Of a stretch of DNA of 12,407 bases, positions 1-7,597 are shown piece by piece. Source of the DNA: Flavobacteriales bacterium (GTDB taxonomy: Bacteria > Bacteroidota > Bacteroidia > Flavobacteriales_E > Vicingaceae); contig JAJCYN010000477.1 in NCBI GenBank assembly GCA_029262915.1, positions 1-12,407 of the forward strand, given 5' to 3'. The notes below the pieces were generated by a model. That model worked only from the letters and a program-made list of their open reading frames with translations, was not told the origin of the DNA and did no database searches. How positions within the stretch are numbered: the first letter of the stretch is position 1; each line of letters starts with the position of its first letter. The position numbers and the translations under genes are program-made.

Positions 1-503
1 TAAAGGCCTTTGTCTGAAGATATGGCATTACTTCCACCTTTTTTTAAGTCGTTAGGTTTAGCCGTATAATCAATAAATAATTTAAGTGTATCGTTTTTTG
101 AGTATTCTTTTTGTAAGTCAATTGTAATTAATAGACTATCATAATCATATTTTAAGTCAGATCCAATAGATAATCCATCTTCACCTTTAGTAATTAGCTG
201 AATTTTATTAATATTAAACCCTCTAGCATTAAGTATTAACTCCTTTTGTGAGTAGAAATGTGGTTTTAATTTAAGCTCTGCTTTTCCATACATGTGGGCT
301 TTCTCCCAGTTAAAACGAACGTCTAATTTTGTATGAATAAGGTCAAATATTTTGGTGTTTGAAGCATTGTAAACAGCTCTTTCAGGTACTTTATTTGGAT
401 CCTCAATTACAATTGTTTGTTCTGGTAATGTCACTGTTTCCATTGGTTTACAACCAATAAACGCAACCAAAATAAGAGAGATGTAAATTAATTTTTTAGA
501 CAT
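1..503 (-). CDS. M1-family metallopeptidase (aminopeptidase) lipoprotein, N-terminal fragment
   Basis: Partial gene: the start codon is at 503-501 and the frame stays open to the window edge, giving 167 whole codons. The protein starts with a basic, then hydrophobic stretch ending in a lipobox-like FIGC (Cys18), so it should be exported and lipid-anchored. From about residue 50 it reads like the N-terminal beta domain of Bacteroidota M1 aminopeptidases: HTKLDVRFNWEKAHMYGKAE (57-76), then LFIDYTAKPNDL (142-153) and AISSDKGL (160-167), with the next codon starting TA, compatible with the usual Tyr. The zinc site (HExxH plus a downstream Glu) and the GxMEN motif would lie beyond the window, so catalysis cannot be confirmed here. 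Known of the family: zinc-dependent removal of N-terminal residues from peptides, likely in the periplasm or at the outer membrane. Family recognition is from sequence memory and is fairly secure; the exact substrate is unknown. Confidence 0.85.
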   Translation of the reverse strand, partial: MSKKLIYISLILVAFIGCKPMETVTLPEQTIVIEDPNKVPERAVYNASNTKIFDLIHTKLDVRFNWEKAHMYGKAELKLKPHFYSQKELILNARGFNINKIQLITKGEDGLSIGSDLKYDYDSLLITIDLQKEYSKNDTLKLFIDYTAKPNDLKKGGSNAISSDKGL

Positions 504-611
504 AATAGTAGCTTAGTTAGATAAAGTAAAGTTTATAAAAAATTAATCGTTAATCAAAGGGTAAAGGATAAGCGGTAAATAAACTGTACTAAAGGAGTGG
601 ACATTAATACT
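504..611. other. Intergenic gap between the DUF1348 gene and the M1 peptidase gene
   Basis: A 108 bp AT-rich gap. On the minus strand it contains a short palindrome ATTAACGATTAAT (542-554) followed by a run of T. This could be a weak terminator for the upstream gene, but its stem is only five A/T pairs. No clean TAnnTTTG box was found; the nearest is a TA-CCC-TTTG with one extra spacer base. I see no small gene. Confidence 0.3.
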
Positions 612-1022
612 CTATAATCTCCTTTCAGATTCTTTAATAGGAAGGTCATTAATACTGGCAAAACGTTTTTTCATTAGTCCGTTTTCATCAAACTCCCAGT
701 TTTCGTTGCCATAAGCTCTAAACCATTCCCCATTTTTATTATGGTATTCGTATTCAAAACGAACTGCAATTCGATTACCACTATGCGACCAGTATGTTTT
801 TTTGAGTTTATAGTCTAATTCTTTATCCCACTTTCCTTTTAAAAATTGTTCAACTTCCGCTCTACCATTAATAAATTTAGAACGATTTCTCCATTCTGTA
901 TCCATGGTGTAAGCCATAGCAACTTTTTCAGGATTTTTAGAATTCCAGCCATCTTCTGCGGCTTGTATTTTTTGTTTTGCTGTTTCCTCAGTAAATGGAG
1001 GGAAAGGTGGTTTTTGTTCCAT
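612..1022 (-). CDS. DUF1348 family, NTF2-like (SnoaL-like) protein
   Basis: A 136-residue cytosolic protein with no signal peptide or membrane segment. It matches the DUF1348 family, a branch of the NTF2-like/SnoaL-like fold, through a chain of conserved segments: [11 protein letters not shown] (5-15), [17 protein letters not shown] (22-38), WRNR (44-47), [13 protein letters not shown] (63-75), [13 protein letters not shown] (82-94), [18 protein letters not shown] (100-117) and ASINDLPI (122-129). Members have a cone-shaped small-molecule pocket, but no reaction is established for this family, so I assign none. The end is short: as I remember them, many relatives continue past the ERR motif with a tail containing W, RP, HP and LG, whereas here a TAG follows ESERRL directly and the next in-frame residues do not resemble that tail. 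The gene stands alone between pyrC (79 bp upstream) and the peptidase gene (108 bp downstream), and a Bacteroidota-type promoter box lies just upstream. Confidence 0.85.
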   Translation of the reverse strand: MEQKPPFPPFTEETAKQKIQAAEDGWNSKNPEKVAMAYTMDTEWRNRSKFINGRAEVEQFLKGKWDKELDYKLKKTYWSHSGNRIAVRFEYEYHNKNGEWFRAYGNENWEFDENGLMKKRFASINDLPIKESERRL

Positions 1023-1041
1023 AAGTTGTAAAATTTGACTT

Positions 1042-1049
1042 CAAATGTA
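1042..1049 (-). promoter_or_regulatory. Candidate Bacteroidota -7 promoter box for the DUF1348 gene
   Basis: On the minus strand this reads TACATTTG, an exact match to the Bacteroidota -7 consensus TAnnTTTG, about 20 bp upstream of the start codon. A TTG lies only 13 bases further upstream, closer than the usual spacing for the -33 element, so only half of the promoter is convincing. If real, the transcript would have a very short leader. Confidence 0.35.
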
Positions 1050-1101
1050 ATAAATCTCTTAACAAGATTTTGTCGGCTAATTCGGATTAACAGAAAATGA
1101 A

Positions 1102-2442
1102 TTAAGCTTCAAAACTCATTCTTTTTCCTCTAAAATCTTCATCAATCTCTCCCATATTAAATACTAAATGACCATTAACGAAAGTTTGCATTACTTTAGA
1201 TTTAAAGATTTGACCTTCTAACGGAGACCAACCACATTTGTATAAGAGGTTCTCTTTTTCTACTGTCCAAGGATTGTCAATATCAACCACCACCAAATCG
1301 GCATAAAAACCTTCTTTAATGTAACCGCGTGCTTCAATTTTAAAACAATCGGTAACTGCATGGCTCATTTTTTCTACTATTTTTTCTAAGCTAATTTTAC
1401 CATTGTGGTAATGCTCCAACATGGCCACTAAGGCATGTTGTACCATTGGTCCACCTGAAGCAGATTTAAAATAAGTGTTTAGTTTTTCCTCAATAGTGTG
1501 TGGTGCATGATCAGTAGCAATTACATCAATGTAGTCATCTAAAACTCCTTGTAAAATGGCATCTCTATCAGAAGCTTTTTTAATCGCGGGATTCCATTTA
1601 ATAAATGCTCCTTTAGTTTCGTAATCTTTATCAGAAAACCACATATGATGGACACACGCTTCAGCGGTAATTCGTTTTTCTTTTAAAGGAATTTTGTTTT
1701 CCAACAATCCAATTTCTTTGGCCGTAGATAAATGAAACAAATGAAAACGTGTATTGTGTTTCTTGGCTAATTCTATTGCCATAGAAGAAGACAAATAGCA
1801 TGCCTCTTCACTTCTAATTTCGGGGTGGTAAGTGACGGGAACGTCATCTCCGTATTTCTTTTTATAAATTGCCATATTGTTCCTGATGGTTGTTTCATCC
1901 TCACAATGTGCGGCAATCAATAATTTACATTTTGAAAAAAGTTCTTCTAATGTTTCTTTATTGTCAACCAACATATTTCCTGTAGAAGAACCCATAAAAA
2001 CTTTTACACCACATACTGTTTTGGGATTAGTTTTTAACACTTCATCAATGTTATCGTTAGAAGCTCCCATATAAAAAGAGTAGTTGGCTAAAGAAGTTTT
2101 AGCCGCAAGATCATATTTGTCTTGTAACAATTCTTGAGTTAACGTATTTGGAACAGTATTAGGCATTTCCATAAAAGAAGTAATTCCTCCTGCAATAGCT
2201 GCTGTAGATTCGGTGTTAATGTTTGCTTTATGGGTTAATCCTGGCTCACGAAAATGAACCTGATCATCAATAACGCCAGGAATTAAATAATTATTATGAA
2301 TGTCAATTATCTCAGCATCAATTCCCGAAATATCATCGTCAATTTTAAAAATTTTAGAGATTCGCTCTTGCTCAATTAAAAGATGACCCTTAAAAATTTG
2401 ACCTTCATTAACAATTTGTGCATTTTTTATTAATGTTCCCAT
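1102..2442 (-). CDS. pyrC: Dihydroorotase (class I, zinc amidohydrolase)
   Basis: Catalyses the reversible cyclisation of carbamoyl-aspartate to dihydroorotate, step three of pyrimidine synthesis, in the cytosol. The 446-residue length and motifs fit class I dihydroorotases of the amidohydrolase superfamily: LIPGVIDDQVHFREPG (53-68), FMEMPNTVP (90-98), GVKVFMGSSTGNM (145-157) with Lys147 at the position of the carboxylated lysine, AHCED (178-182), HLFHLST (234-240) and DVIATDHAPH (306-315) with Asp311 as the expected catalytic base. Oddly, the usual HxH pair at the first metal site reads Q61-V-H63; I recall the same variant in other Bacteroidota, so this looks lineage-typical rather than a defect. 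The start lies 4 bp after the stop of the upstream glycosyltransferase, with an SD-like AAAGG in that gene's last codons, so translation is probably coupled. No aspartate carbamoyltransferase or other pyr gene is adjacent. Other cyclic amidohydrolases (hydantoinase, allantoinase) are possible but fit the motifs less well. Confidence 0.92.
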   Translation of the reverse strand: MGTLIKNAQIVNEGQIFKGHLLIEQERISKIFKIDDDISGIDAEIIDIHNNYLIPGVIDDQVHFREPGLTHKANINTESTAAIAGGITSFMEMPNTVPNTLTQELLQDKYDLAAKTSLANYSFYMGASNDNIDEVLKTNPKTVCGVKVFMGSSTGNMLVDNKETLEELFSKCKLLIAAHCEDETTIRNNMAIYKKKYGDDVPVTYHPEIRSEEACYLSSSMAIELAKKHNTRFHLFHLSTAKEIGLLENKIPLKEKRITAEACVHHMWFSDKDYETKGAFIKWNPAIKKASDRDAILQGVLDDYIDVIATDHAPHTIEEKLNTYFKSASGGPMVQHALVAMLEHYHNGKISLEKIVEKMSHAVTDCFKIEARGYIKEGFYADLVVVDIDNPWTVEKENLLYKCGWSPLEGQIFKSKVMQTFVNGHLVFNMGEIDEDFRGKRMSFEA

Positions 2443-2446
2443 TCAA

Positions 2447-3178
2447 TTACCTTTCATATTTTCTAAACCAACTTTTTATTTTCATTTGGATGACCCCAAA
2501 AATTGCTTCCTTAAAAATACCTCCGCTCATTTTAGATGTTCCTTCCTGTCTATCAGTAAAAACAATAGGTATCTCAACAACATTAAATCCTAATTTACAT
2601 GCTGTAAACTTCATTTCAATTTGAAAGGCATAACCTTTAAATTTAATCGCATCTAAATCAATTGTTTCCAATACTTTTCTTGTATAGCATTTAAAACCAG
2701 ATGTGGTATCTCTAATATCCATTCCTGTAATAACCCGAACATAAGCAGAAGCATAATAAGACATTAACACCCTACCCATGGGCCAGTTTACTACATTTAC
2801 TCCAGATTTATATCGAGAACCTATAGATAAATCTGCACCATCTTTTGCACATGCATTATACAGCTGTATTAAGTCTTCTGGATTGTGAGAAAAATCACAA
2901 TCCATTTCAAAGATATAGTTGTAATCTCGTTTTAACGACCATTTAAATCCGTGGATATATGCTGTTCCTAAACCCAATTTTCCTTTTCGCTCTTCAAGGT
3001 GTAATTGACTAGGAAATTCAGTTTGTAATTTTTTTACAATAGCGGCTGTTCCATCAGGAGAGCCGTCATCTACAATCAAAATATGAAAATCCTTTTCCAG
3101 AGAAAATACTTTGCGTACCATTTTCTCAAGGTTTTCTTTTTCGTTGTAGGTTGGTATAATTACAATACTGTCTGACAT
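2447..3178 (-). CDS. Polyprenol-phosphate mannose synthase-like glycosyltransferase (GT2, DPM1-like)
   Basis: A 243-residue GT-A fold family 2 glycosyltransferase. Visible motifs: IVIIPTYNEKENL (5-17), ILIVDDGSPDGT (33-44), the DxD metal/nucleotide site in FEMDCDFSHNPEDL (90-103, Asp93 and Asp95), IGSRYKSGV (119-127), the acceptor-side DTTSGFKCY (157-165), and DRQEGTSKMS (209-218). This set is characteristic of dolichol/polyprenol-phosphate mannose synthases, which move mannose from GDP-mannose to a lipid phosphate on the inner face of the membrane. The protein has the soluble DPM1-type length, without the C-terminal transmembrane segments seen in longer homologues. Sugar specificity (mannose versus glucose or another hexose) cannot be read from sequence. 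It is followed 4 bp later by pyrC, so the two are co-transcribed, although no shared pathway is obvious. Lipid-linked mannose would feed protein or surface-polymer glycosylation; that is inference. Confidence 0.88.
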   Translation of the reverse strand: MSDSIVIIPTYNEKENLEKMVRKVFSLEKDFHILIVDDGSPDGTAAIVKKLQTEFPSQLHLEERKGKLGLGTAYIHGFKWSLKRDYNYIFEMDCDFSHNPEDLIQLYNACAKDGADLSIGSRYKSGVNVVNWPMGRVLMSYYASAYVRVITGMDIRDTTSGFKCYTRKVLETIDLDAIKFKGYAFQIEMKFTACKLGFNVVEIPIVFTDRQEGTSKMSGGIFKEAIFGVIQMKIKSWFRKYER

Positions 3179-3199
3179 ACTAATGTTAGAGTAAGCTTG

Positions 3200-3232
3200 T
3201 AAATATAATTAATTGCGTTGTAGAATTTGCAA
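3200..3232 (-). promoter_or_regulatory. Candidate promoter for the glycosyltransferase-pyrC pair
   Basis: On the minus strand a TTG (3232-3230) precedes TATATTTA (3207-3200) by 22 bases. The second box differs from the Bacteroidota TAnnTTTG consensus only in its last base, and the spacing is within the range reported for this lineage. It lies 21 bp upstream of the start codon in a 102 bp gap where a promoter is expected. In such AT-rich DNA a chance match is quite possible. Confidence 0.3.
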
Positions 3233-3261
3233 CCGTTAATAAAATTGTGTTAAATGATGTT

Positions 3262-3280
3262 AATCTGTTTGGGTCAGATT
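3262..3280 (-). terminator. Weak hairpin directly after the T9SS type A gene
   Basis: Perfect 6-bp arms (AATCTG / CAGATT) around a 7-nt loop start immediately after the stop codon of the 515-residue gene. On the minus strand no real T-run follows, so as an intrinsic terminator for the upstream gene it is weak. It is the only hairpin in this gap and sits where one transcript should end. Confidence 0.25.
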
Positions 3281-4828
3281 TTAATTCTTAATTATTTTAT
3301 AATTGAGAACTTCATCTTTAGTAGTTACGCTTAAAAAATAAATGCCTTTGGTATATTTTTCTAAGTTTATCGAATCATTATTCCCCCGAATAATTAGTTT
3401 TCCGTTTGAATTATAAACGGCATAACTTATAATAGATGGAAAATTTTTCAAGAATAAATTATTTTTAACAGGATTAGGGTATATTTTACCTTTTGTCAAT
3501 TCGTTCTCCGTTACTGAGACGATAAGCTCACAAAAGATTTTTGTATTGATGGAAATAATGCTTTCAGTAATAACTAAGGAAGATGTAAAACTTGTTGTAT
3601 TAACTTCTGATAAAGTTCTTAACGCTACGATAGGTGTTTGACTAACCCCAAAACCGTTTAAAGAAGGAATTCCTTGAAAACAGCCTGACTGTCCAGATAA
3701 ATCAGTTCTGTTCAATAGCAATGAATCTAGAATTGTTCCATACATATTTCCAGAAAAAATGTAGCCATTAGAGAGAATTTCTAGTTCTCTTCCGCTAGAT
3801 TTGGCTACGAACCCATCAGAATAAAAATAAGACCAATTGGTAATTCCTGCACTGTTGATACTAGTTAATAACGCGAAAGTATTTCCCATTTCTCCAACAA
3901 AAATAAATTCGTTACTATTCCGTTCTTTTATTTTATAGGCTCCTGAATTTCCGCTATTTAAGTCATAACGATTAAAAAAAACTAAACTACCAGATGAATC
4001 TAATTTTAAAACAACTGGAGCCCACTGTTCATTGTTTGGAGCAATCTGAAATGTTTTGGTTTTACCACAAACGAATAGTTCATTATTACTTGTTTCCATT
4101 ACATCAAAACCAATTTGATTAGAATGGGAGTTGGTAGTTAAATCATATGTATAACTCCACATAATTTGACCCGTGCTACTTAATTTAACTATGAGAATAT
4201 CTCCATTTACATCATATGAATCGGTTAAGCCGGTTAATAAAATAGAACCATTGCTCAGCTCTATCGCAGAATTTATCGTTTCATTACCCGTTGCACCTAT
4301 AGATTTCGACCATATTAAATTTCCTGAAGTATCTACTTTGCTCACAAAAATATTTTGATTTGATCCAGATTTGATATTCCCCGTTAATATGATTTCAGAA
4401 TTATTAATAGCAAAGGCCTTACTAAAAGCTAAGGAATCTACATCATCAATAAGGGTACTCCATTCTACCTGTCCAATTGAATTAATTTTTGCTATAAATA
4501 TATTCGAAGTAGGTGATTCCATATTATTGGTTCCAATTAGGTATTTATTTAATCCAATTTCAATTACCTGACCTTGACCTAATGACCCTGTTGAACTGAA
4601 TCTCATTTCCCAATTTAGGTTACCATTTAAATCACTATTAACAATAATTATGTTTGCGGGTGATGTATTTTCATCTCCAACAATAAATAGCTCATTTCCT
4701 ATTCGAGTCATTGCTGAATTATCTATACTGTTAGGACCATAGTAATTTTTTTGATACTTGGTTTGTGCAAAAGAATGAACTACAGATAGAAATAAGACTA
4801 AAATGGTTACAATTGATTTTTCTTTCAT
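3281..4828 (-). CDS. Secreted propeller-like repeat protein with T9SS type A sorting domain
   Basis: A 515-residue exported protein of unknown function. It has an N-terminal signal peptide (MKEKSIVTILVLFLSVVHSFA, cleavage likely after Ala21). Residues about 25-370 are built of repeats of roughly 50 residues carrying the pattern D-x-x-G-x-x-x-W followed by a strand ending in L-x-G or V-x-G (for example SSTGQIMWSYTYD, 217-229, and DTSGNLIWSKSIG, 166-178); this spacing suggests a beta-propeller. The C-terminus is a T9SS type A sorting domain: KIYPNPVKNNLFL (448-460), a central VYNSNGKLII (471-480), and a final strand pair with GIYFLSVTTKDEVLNYKII (495-513). Family knowledge: such tails direct proteins through the outer membrane, where they are cleaved and released or attached. 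The gene follows the PKD gene by 33 bp, so both probably share a transcript and act together outside the cell; partner and ligand are unknown. Confidence 0.88.
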   Translation of the reverse strand: MKEKSIVTILVLFLSVVHSFAQTKYQKNYYGPNSIDNSAMTRIGNELFIVGDENTSPANIIIVNSDLNGNLNWEMRFSSTGSLGQGQVIEIGLNKYLIGTNNMESPTSNIFIAKINSIGQVEWSTLIDDVDSLAFSKAFAINNSEIILTGNIKSGSNQNIFVSKVDTSGNLIWSKSIGATGNETINSAIELSNGSILLTGLTDSYDVNGDILIVKLSSTGQIMWSYTYDLTTNSHSNQIGFDVMETSNNELFVCGKTKTFQIAPNNEQWAPVVLKLDSSGSLVFFNRYDLNSGNSGAYKIKERNSNEFIFVGEMGNTFALLTSINSAGITNWSYFYSDGFVAKSSGRELEILSNGYIFSGNMYGTILDSLLLNRTDLSGQSGCFQGIPSLNGFGVSQTPIVALRTLSEVNTTSFTSSLVITESIISINTKIFCELIVSVTENELTKGKIYPNPVKNNLFLKNFPSIISYAVYNSNGKLIIRGNNDSINLEKYTKGIYFLSVTTKDEVLNYKIIKN

Positions 4829-4861
4829 TATCCTAAAAATTTTGTTGAGATAAAGTTAAGT

Positions 4862-7549
4862 TTATCTAATTACAGTCACATTTCCTTTTTTGAATATAGG
4901 ATCTGTATCTTCGCAGGTCGTTGTTAAATGATAAACAAAAACACCTGGATCGACTAAATTTCCTTTATAAGTTCCGTTCCAACCTATTGTTTGGTCGTTA
5001 GTTTCAAATACTTTTTCACCCCACCGATCATAAATTGATAAACTCATTTCGTCTAAGGTGCCTCTAACAAAGAGCACGTCATTTTCTCTATCACCATTGG
5101 GTGTAAATGCGTTAGGTACAAATATTTCAGATAAATCATCTTTTGTAAGCGTTGTTTCATAAATATCCGAACACCCATTTCCTGTATTAACGGTTAACAC
5201 AATATTATAAGCACCTCCTGCTGGATAAGTGTGATCGATAATTGGGTTGGGAGAGGATTGTCCATCACCAAAATCCCAAAAATAATTTGTTGCGACTAAT
5301 CCGTCTAAGGAAGTTGAAGCAAAAAATTCAACATTGTGGGTACATTTTTTCTCTAAAAAGCTTTGATTAAATTCAAAACTTGGTAAAACGGTTACTAATA
5401 ATTGAGTAGTGTCTCCACAAGCAGGACTATCTGTATAAGCTATTAAGGTTGTTGTGAAAGTTCCAGCATTCGGATAGGTATAGACGGAATTGGGTAAACT
5501 CGAAGTATCTGTTAAACTAGTTTGATTACCAAAATCCCAAAAATAATGGGTGTCATACAAACCATCATAAGATGAATTTCCAAAGAAATTAAAATCGTGA
5601 GAACAAGGATTATTTGTAAACGATTTATCTAAAGTAAATTCTAAAAATACTGGAATAATTATAGTGCTGGTATCGCTACAACCATTAAGGTTGGGCGAAT
5701 AGGTAATCAGTGTAACCGTATAAGTTCCAGAATCTTGATAAGTGTAATTAGGATTCATTAAGTTAGATGTATCTGATTGAATCGTTAGATCACCAAAATC
5801 CCAATCATAGACTACGGTAGATAGACTATCCAAAGAAGTACTAGAAGTAAATATAACATCTTGTGTACAAGGTTCATTAATAAAACTCATATTAGAGACA
5901 AATGCTGGATAAATAGTAAGTGTTAATTGAGACGTATCTCCGCAAGCGGGGCTATCTGAGTAGGCAATAAGTGTTGGGCTAAAAGTTCCCGTATTGAGAT
6001 AGGTGTAATTTGTGTTCGACAAACTCGAAGTGTCTGTTAAAATTGCTGGATCACCAAAATCCCAAAAATAGTGGACATTAAACAAACCATCATAAGATGA
6101 ACTACCCAAAAAGCTGACATCTCCGGAACAAGGATTATCGATAAACGAAGCCGTTAAATTAAATTCGGGAAATATTGTAACAGTAACTGTATTGGTATCA
6201 TTACAACCAACATTAGTTGGTGAAAAAGCAATAAGTGTAACCGTATAGGTGCCCGGATTTTGATAGGTATAATTGGGGTTCATTAGGTCAGATGTGTCTG
6301 ATAGAATTGCCGGATCACCAAAATTCCATTGATAAATAACGGAAGATGTGGTATCTAAAAAAGTACTTGATGAAAAAGCAACATCCTGCGAACAAACTTC
6401 ATTTAAGAAATTCATGTTCAAAACAAATTCAGGTAATATAGTTACTGTTCCAAAACTTGTATCATTACACAATGGATTAATGCTTGAAAATGCAATTAAT
6501 GTAACGGTATAAACGCCCGTATCTGGATAGGTGTAGGAAGGAGTAAAAGCACTAGAAGTATCATTAGTGGTAGTTGGATCGCCAAAATCCCACATATATG
6601 AACCTGCACCAACACTATTGTTGACAAAGTTAGCGGTAAAACTCTCACAACTAAACTCAGGGGTTACTAATGCTGCTACTGTAATGTTTCCACAGGGAAC
6701 AATGTTAAATTGAAAATCCCTTTTGGTTTCACTTAAAAACACTCCATTTCGATATTCAGATACTTTTATGCCAATTACAAATTGACCTAATGGACCTGGT
6801 GTTGCAGTTAATTCTCCAGTGTTTGGATTAATAGTAAGAGGAGCGGACCCACCAAGCATATCTGAAGTTGAAAAGGGAGGGTTCCAAATTACATTTCCAT
6901 AGGGTGGATTGTTTGGTGGTTGAGGCATGGGGTTAGGAACAGTAGCTCCTTCAAATGGTTGAAACATTTCGTAATACAAAGAATCTCCGTCAGGATCTGT
7001 TGCAGAGTGGTCAAATACAAAAGGTACTTGAGAACATAAAAATGTAGGAGGCCAAGCATTAAAAATAGGATTACTGTTTACCACTTGAACATTAGTATCA
7101 GGAATAGTAGCGTAATAAGTGGCTCCGGTGGCATTTGGTGAAACAATATTTAAAATGGTTATATTTCTGCAGCAACGCTGATAAGCCAATTGATATCCAC
7201 CAGGAATAGGAGGTAGGTTTATGGTGTCAATGTATGTAGTTACTTCATAACAAATGTTAGTTGGTGGTACAACGCAAGGGCTGTTTATAATGGGAGGTAA
7301 CGTATCCAAACTAATGAAATTCATAAAAACAGTTTGCAGCAATACATTATTTGTGTCAAATACCCCTAATGCCGCGGGGTTATCAAATGGAGGAACTCCA
7401 TTAAAGCAATCTCTATATACGGTTAGCCGAATTTCATAATTGTTATTCCCTAAATAGAGGTAGTTTAATTCGCCACCAACAATGTGGGTTGCTTTAGCTG
7501 TAGGGAATAGTAATCCTAAAAAAATAAATATGAAAAGTAGCTTTTTCAT
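4862..7549 (-). CDS. Large secreted PKD-domain protein with T9SS type B (gliding-motility-associated) C-terminal domain
   Basis: An 895-residue cell-surface protein. The signal peptide is at 1-20 (cleavage after AKA, before THIVGGEL). Residues 21-287 form a module common at the start of large Bacteroidota surface proteins, with YEIRLTVYRDCFNG (38-51), YQRCCRN (123-129) and DPDGDSLYYE (185-194); its function is not known. Six PKD domains follow, each about 87 residues, marked by W[DN]FG cores at 320, 408, 496, 583, 671 and 758 and by YTY...GTYTVTLIA strands. Domain 5 has WDFGN instead of WDFGD. The end (about 808-895) is the type B sorting domain: IFVPNAFTPNGDRENDVL, then IYDRWGEKVFET, GWNGTYKG and a final GNVTVIR. 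Such proteins are exported by T9SS, often by gliding bacteria, and are usually adhesins or surface scaffolds; that role is inferred. PKD domains 2-5 are a tandem duplication of a two-domain unit. It lies 48 bp after aroF and 33 bp before another T9SS cargo gene. Confidence 0.92.
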   Translation of the reverse strand: MKKLLFIFIFLGLLFPTAKATHIVGGELNYLYLGNNNYEIRLTVYRDCFNGVPPFDNPAALGVFDTNNVLLQTVFMNFISLDTLPPIINSPCVVPPTNICYEVTTYIDTINLPPIPGGYQLAYQRCCRNITILNIVSPNATGATYYATIPDTNVQVVNSNPIFNAWPPTFLCSQVPFVFDHSATDPDGDSLYYEMFQPFEGATVPNPMPQPPNNPPYGNVIWNPPFSTSDMLGGSAPLTINPNTGELTATPGPLGQFVIGIKVSEYRNGVFLSETKRDFQFNIVPCGNITVAALVTPEFSCESFTANFVNNSVGAGSYMWDFGDPTTTNDTSSAFTPSYTYPDTGVYTVTLIAFSSINPLCNDTSFGTVTILPEFVLNMNFLNEVCSQDVAFSSSTFLDTTSSVIYQWNFGDPAILSDTSDLMNPNYTYQNPGTYTVTLIAFSPTNVGCNDTNTVTVTIFPEFNLTASFIDNPCSGDVSFLGSSSYDGLFNVHYFWDFGDPAILTDTSSLSNTNYTYLNTGTFSPTLIAYSDSPACGDTSQLTLTIYPAFVSNMSFINEPCTQDVIFTSSTSLDSLSTVVYDWDFGDLTIQSDTSNLMNPNYTYQDSGTYTVTLITYSPNLNGCSDTSTIIIPVFLEFTLDKSFTNNPCSHDFNFFGNSSYDGLYDTHYFWDFGNQTSLTDTSSLPNSVYTYPNAGTFTTTLIAYTDSPACGDTTQLLVTVLPSFEFNQSFLEKKCTHNVEFFASTSLDGLVATNYFWDFGDGQSSPNPIIDHTYPAGGAYNIVLTVNTGNGCSDIYETTLTKDDLSEIFVPNAFTPNGDRENDVLFVRGTLDEMSLSIYDRWGEKVFETNDQTIGWNGTYKGNLVDPGVFVYHLTTTCEDTDPIFKKGNVTVIR
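5378..6427 (-). repeat. Tandem duplication of a two-PKD-domain unit (2 x 525 bp) inside the PKD gene
   Basis: Residues 375-549 (DNA 5903-6427) and 550-724 (DNA 5378-5902) are two copies of one 175-residue unit, with no length change. Each unit holds an A-type PKD (starting NMxFxNExCxQDV, containing SDTSxLMNPNYTYQ) and a B-type PKD (SSYDGL, HYFWDFG, LTDTSSL, SPACGDT). By hand count the two B domains share about 56 of 87 residues, more than A shares with B. DNA similarity is also visible, for example CCATCATAAGATGAA in both copies on the plus strand. Confidence 0.85.
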
Positions 7550-7597
7550 TACTCAATAGACGGAATGTTTACATAGTTAGTTGCAATTTACGAATTT

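Noticed and set aside
846..1031. Plus-strand open frame opposite the DUF1348 gene
   Set aside because: It is entirely antisense to a well-matched gene and its translation is Phe/Cys-rich with no family features. The same applies to the other plus-strand frames opposite pyrC, the T9SS genes, aroF and trpC.
1052..1070. AAATCT / AGATTT inverted repeat after pyrC as a terminator
   Set aside because: The stem is only six pairs, mostly A/T, and on the minus strand it is followed by mixed sequence and the candidate promoter rather than a T-run.
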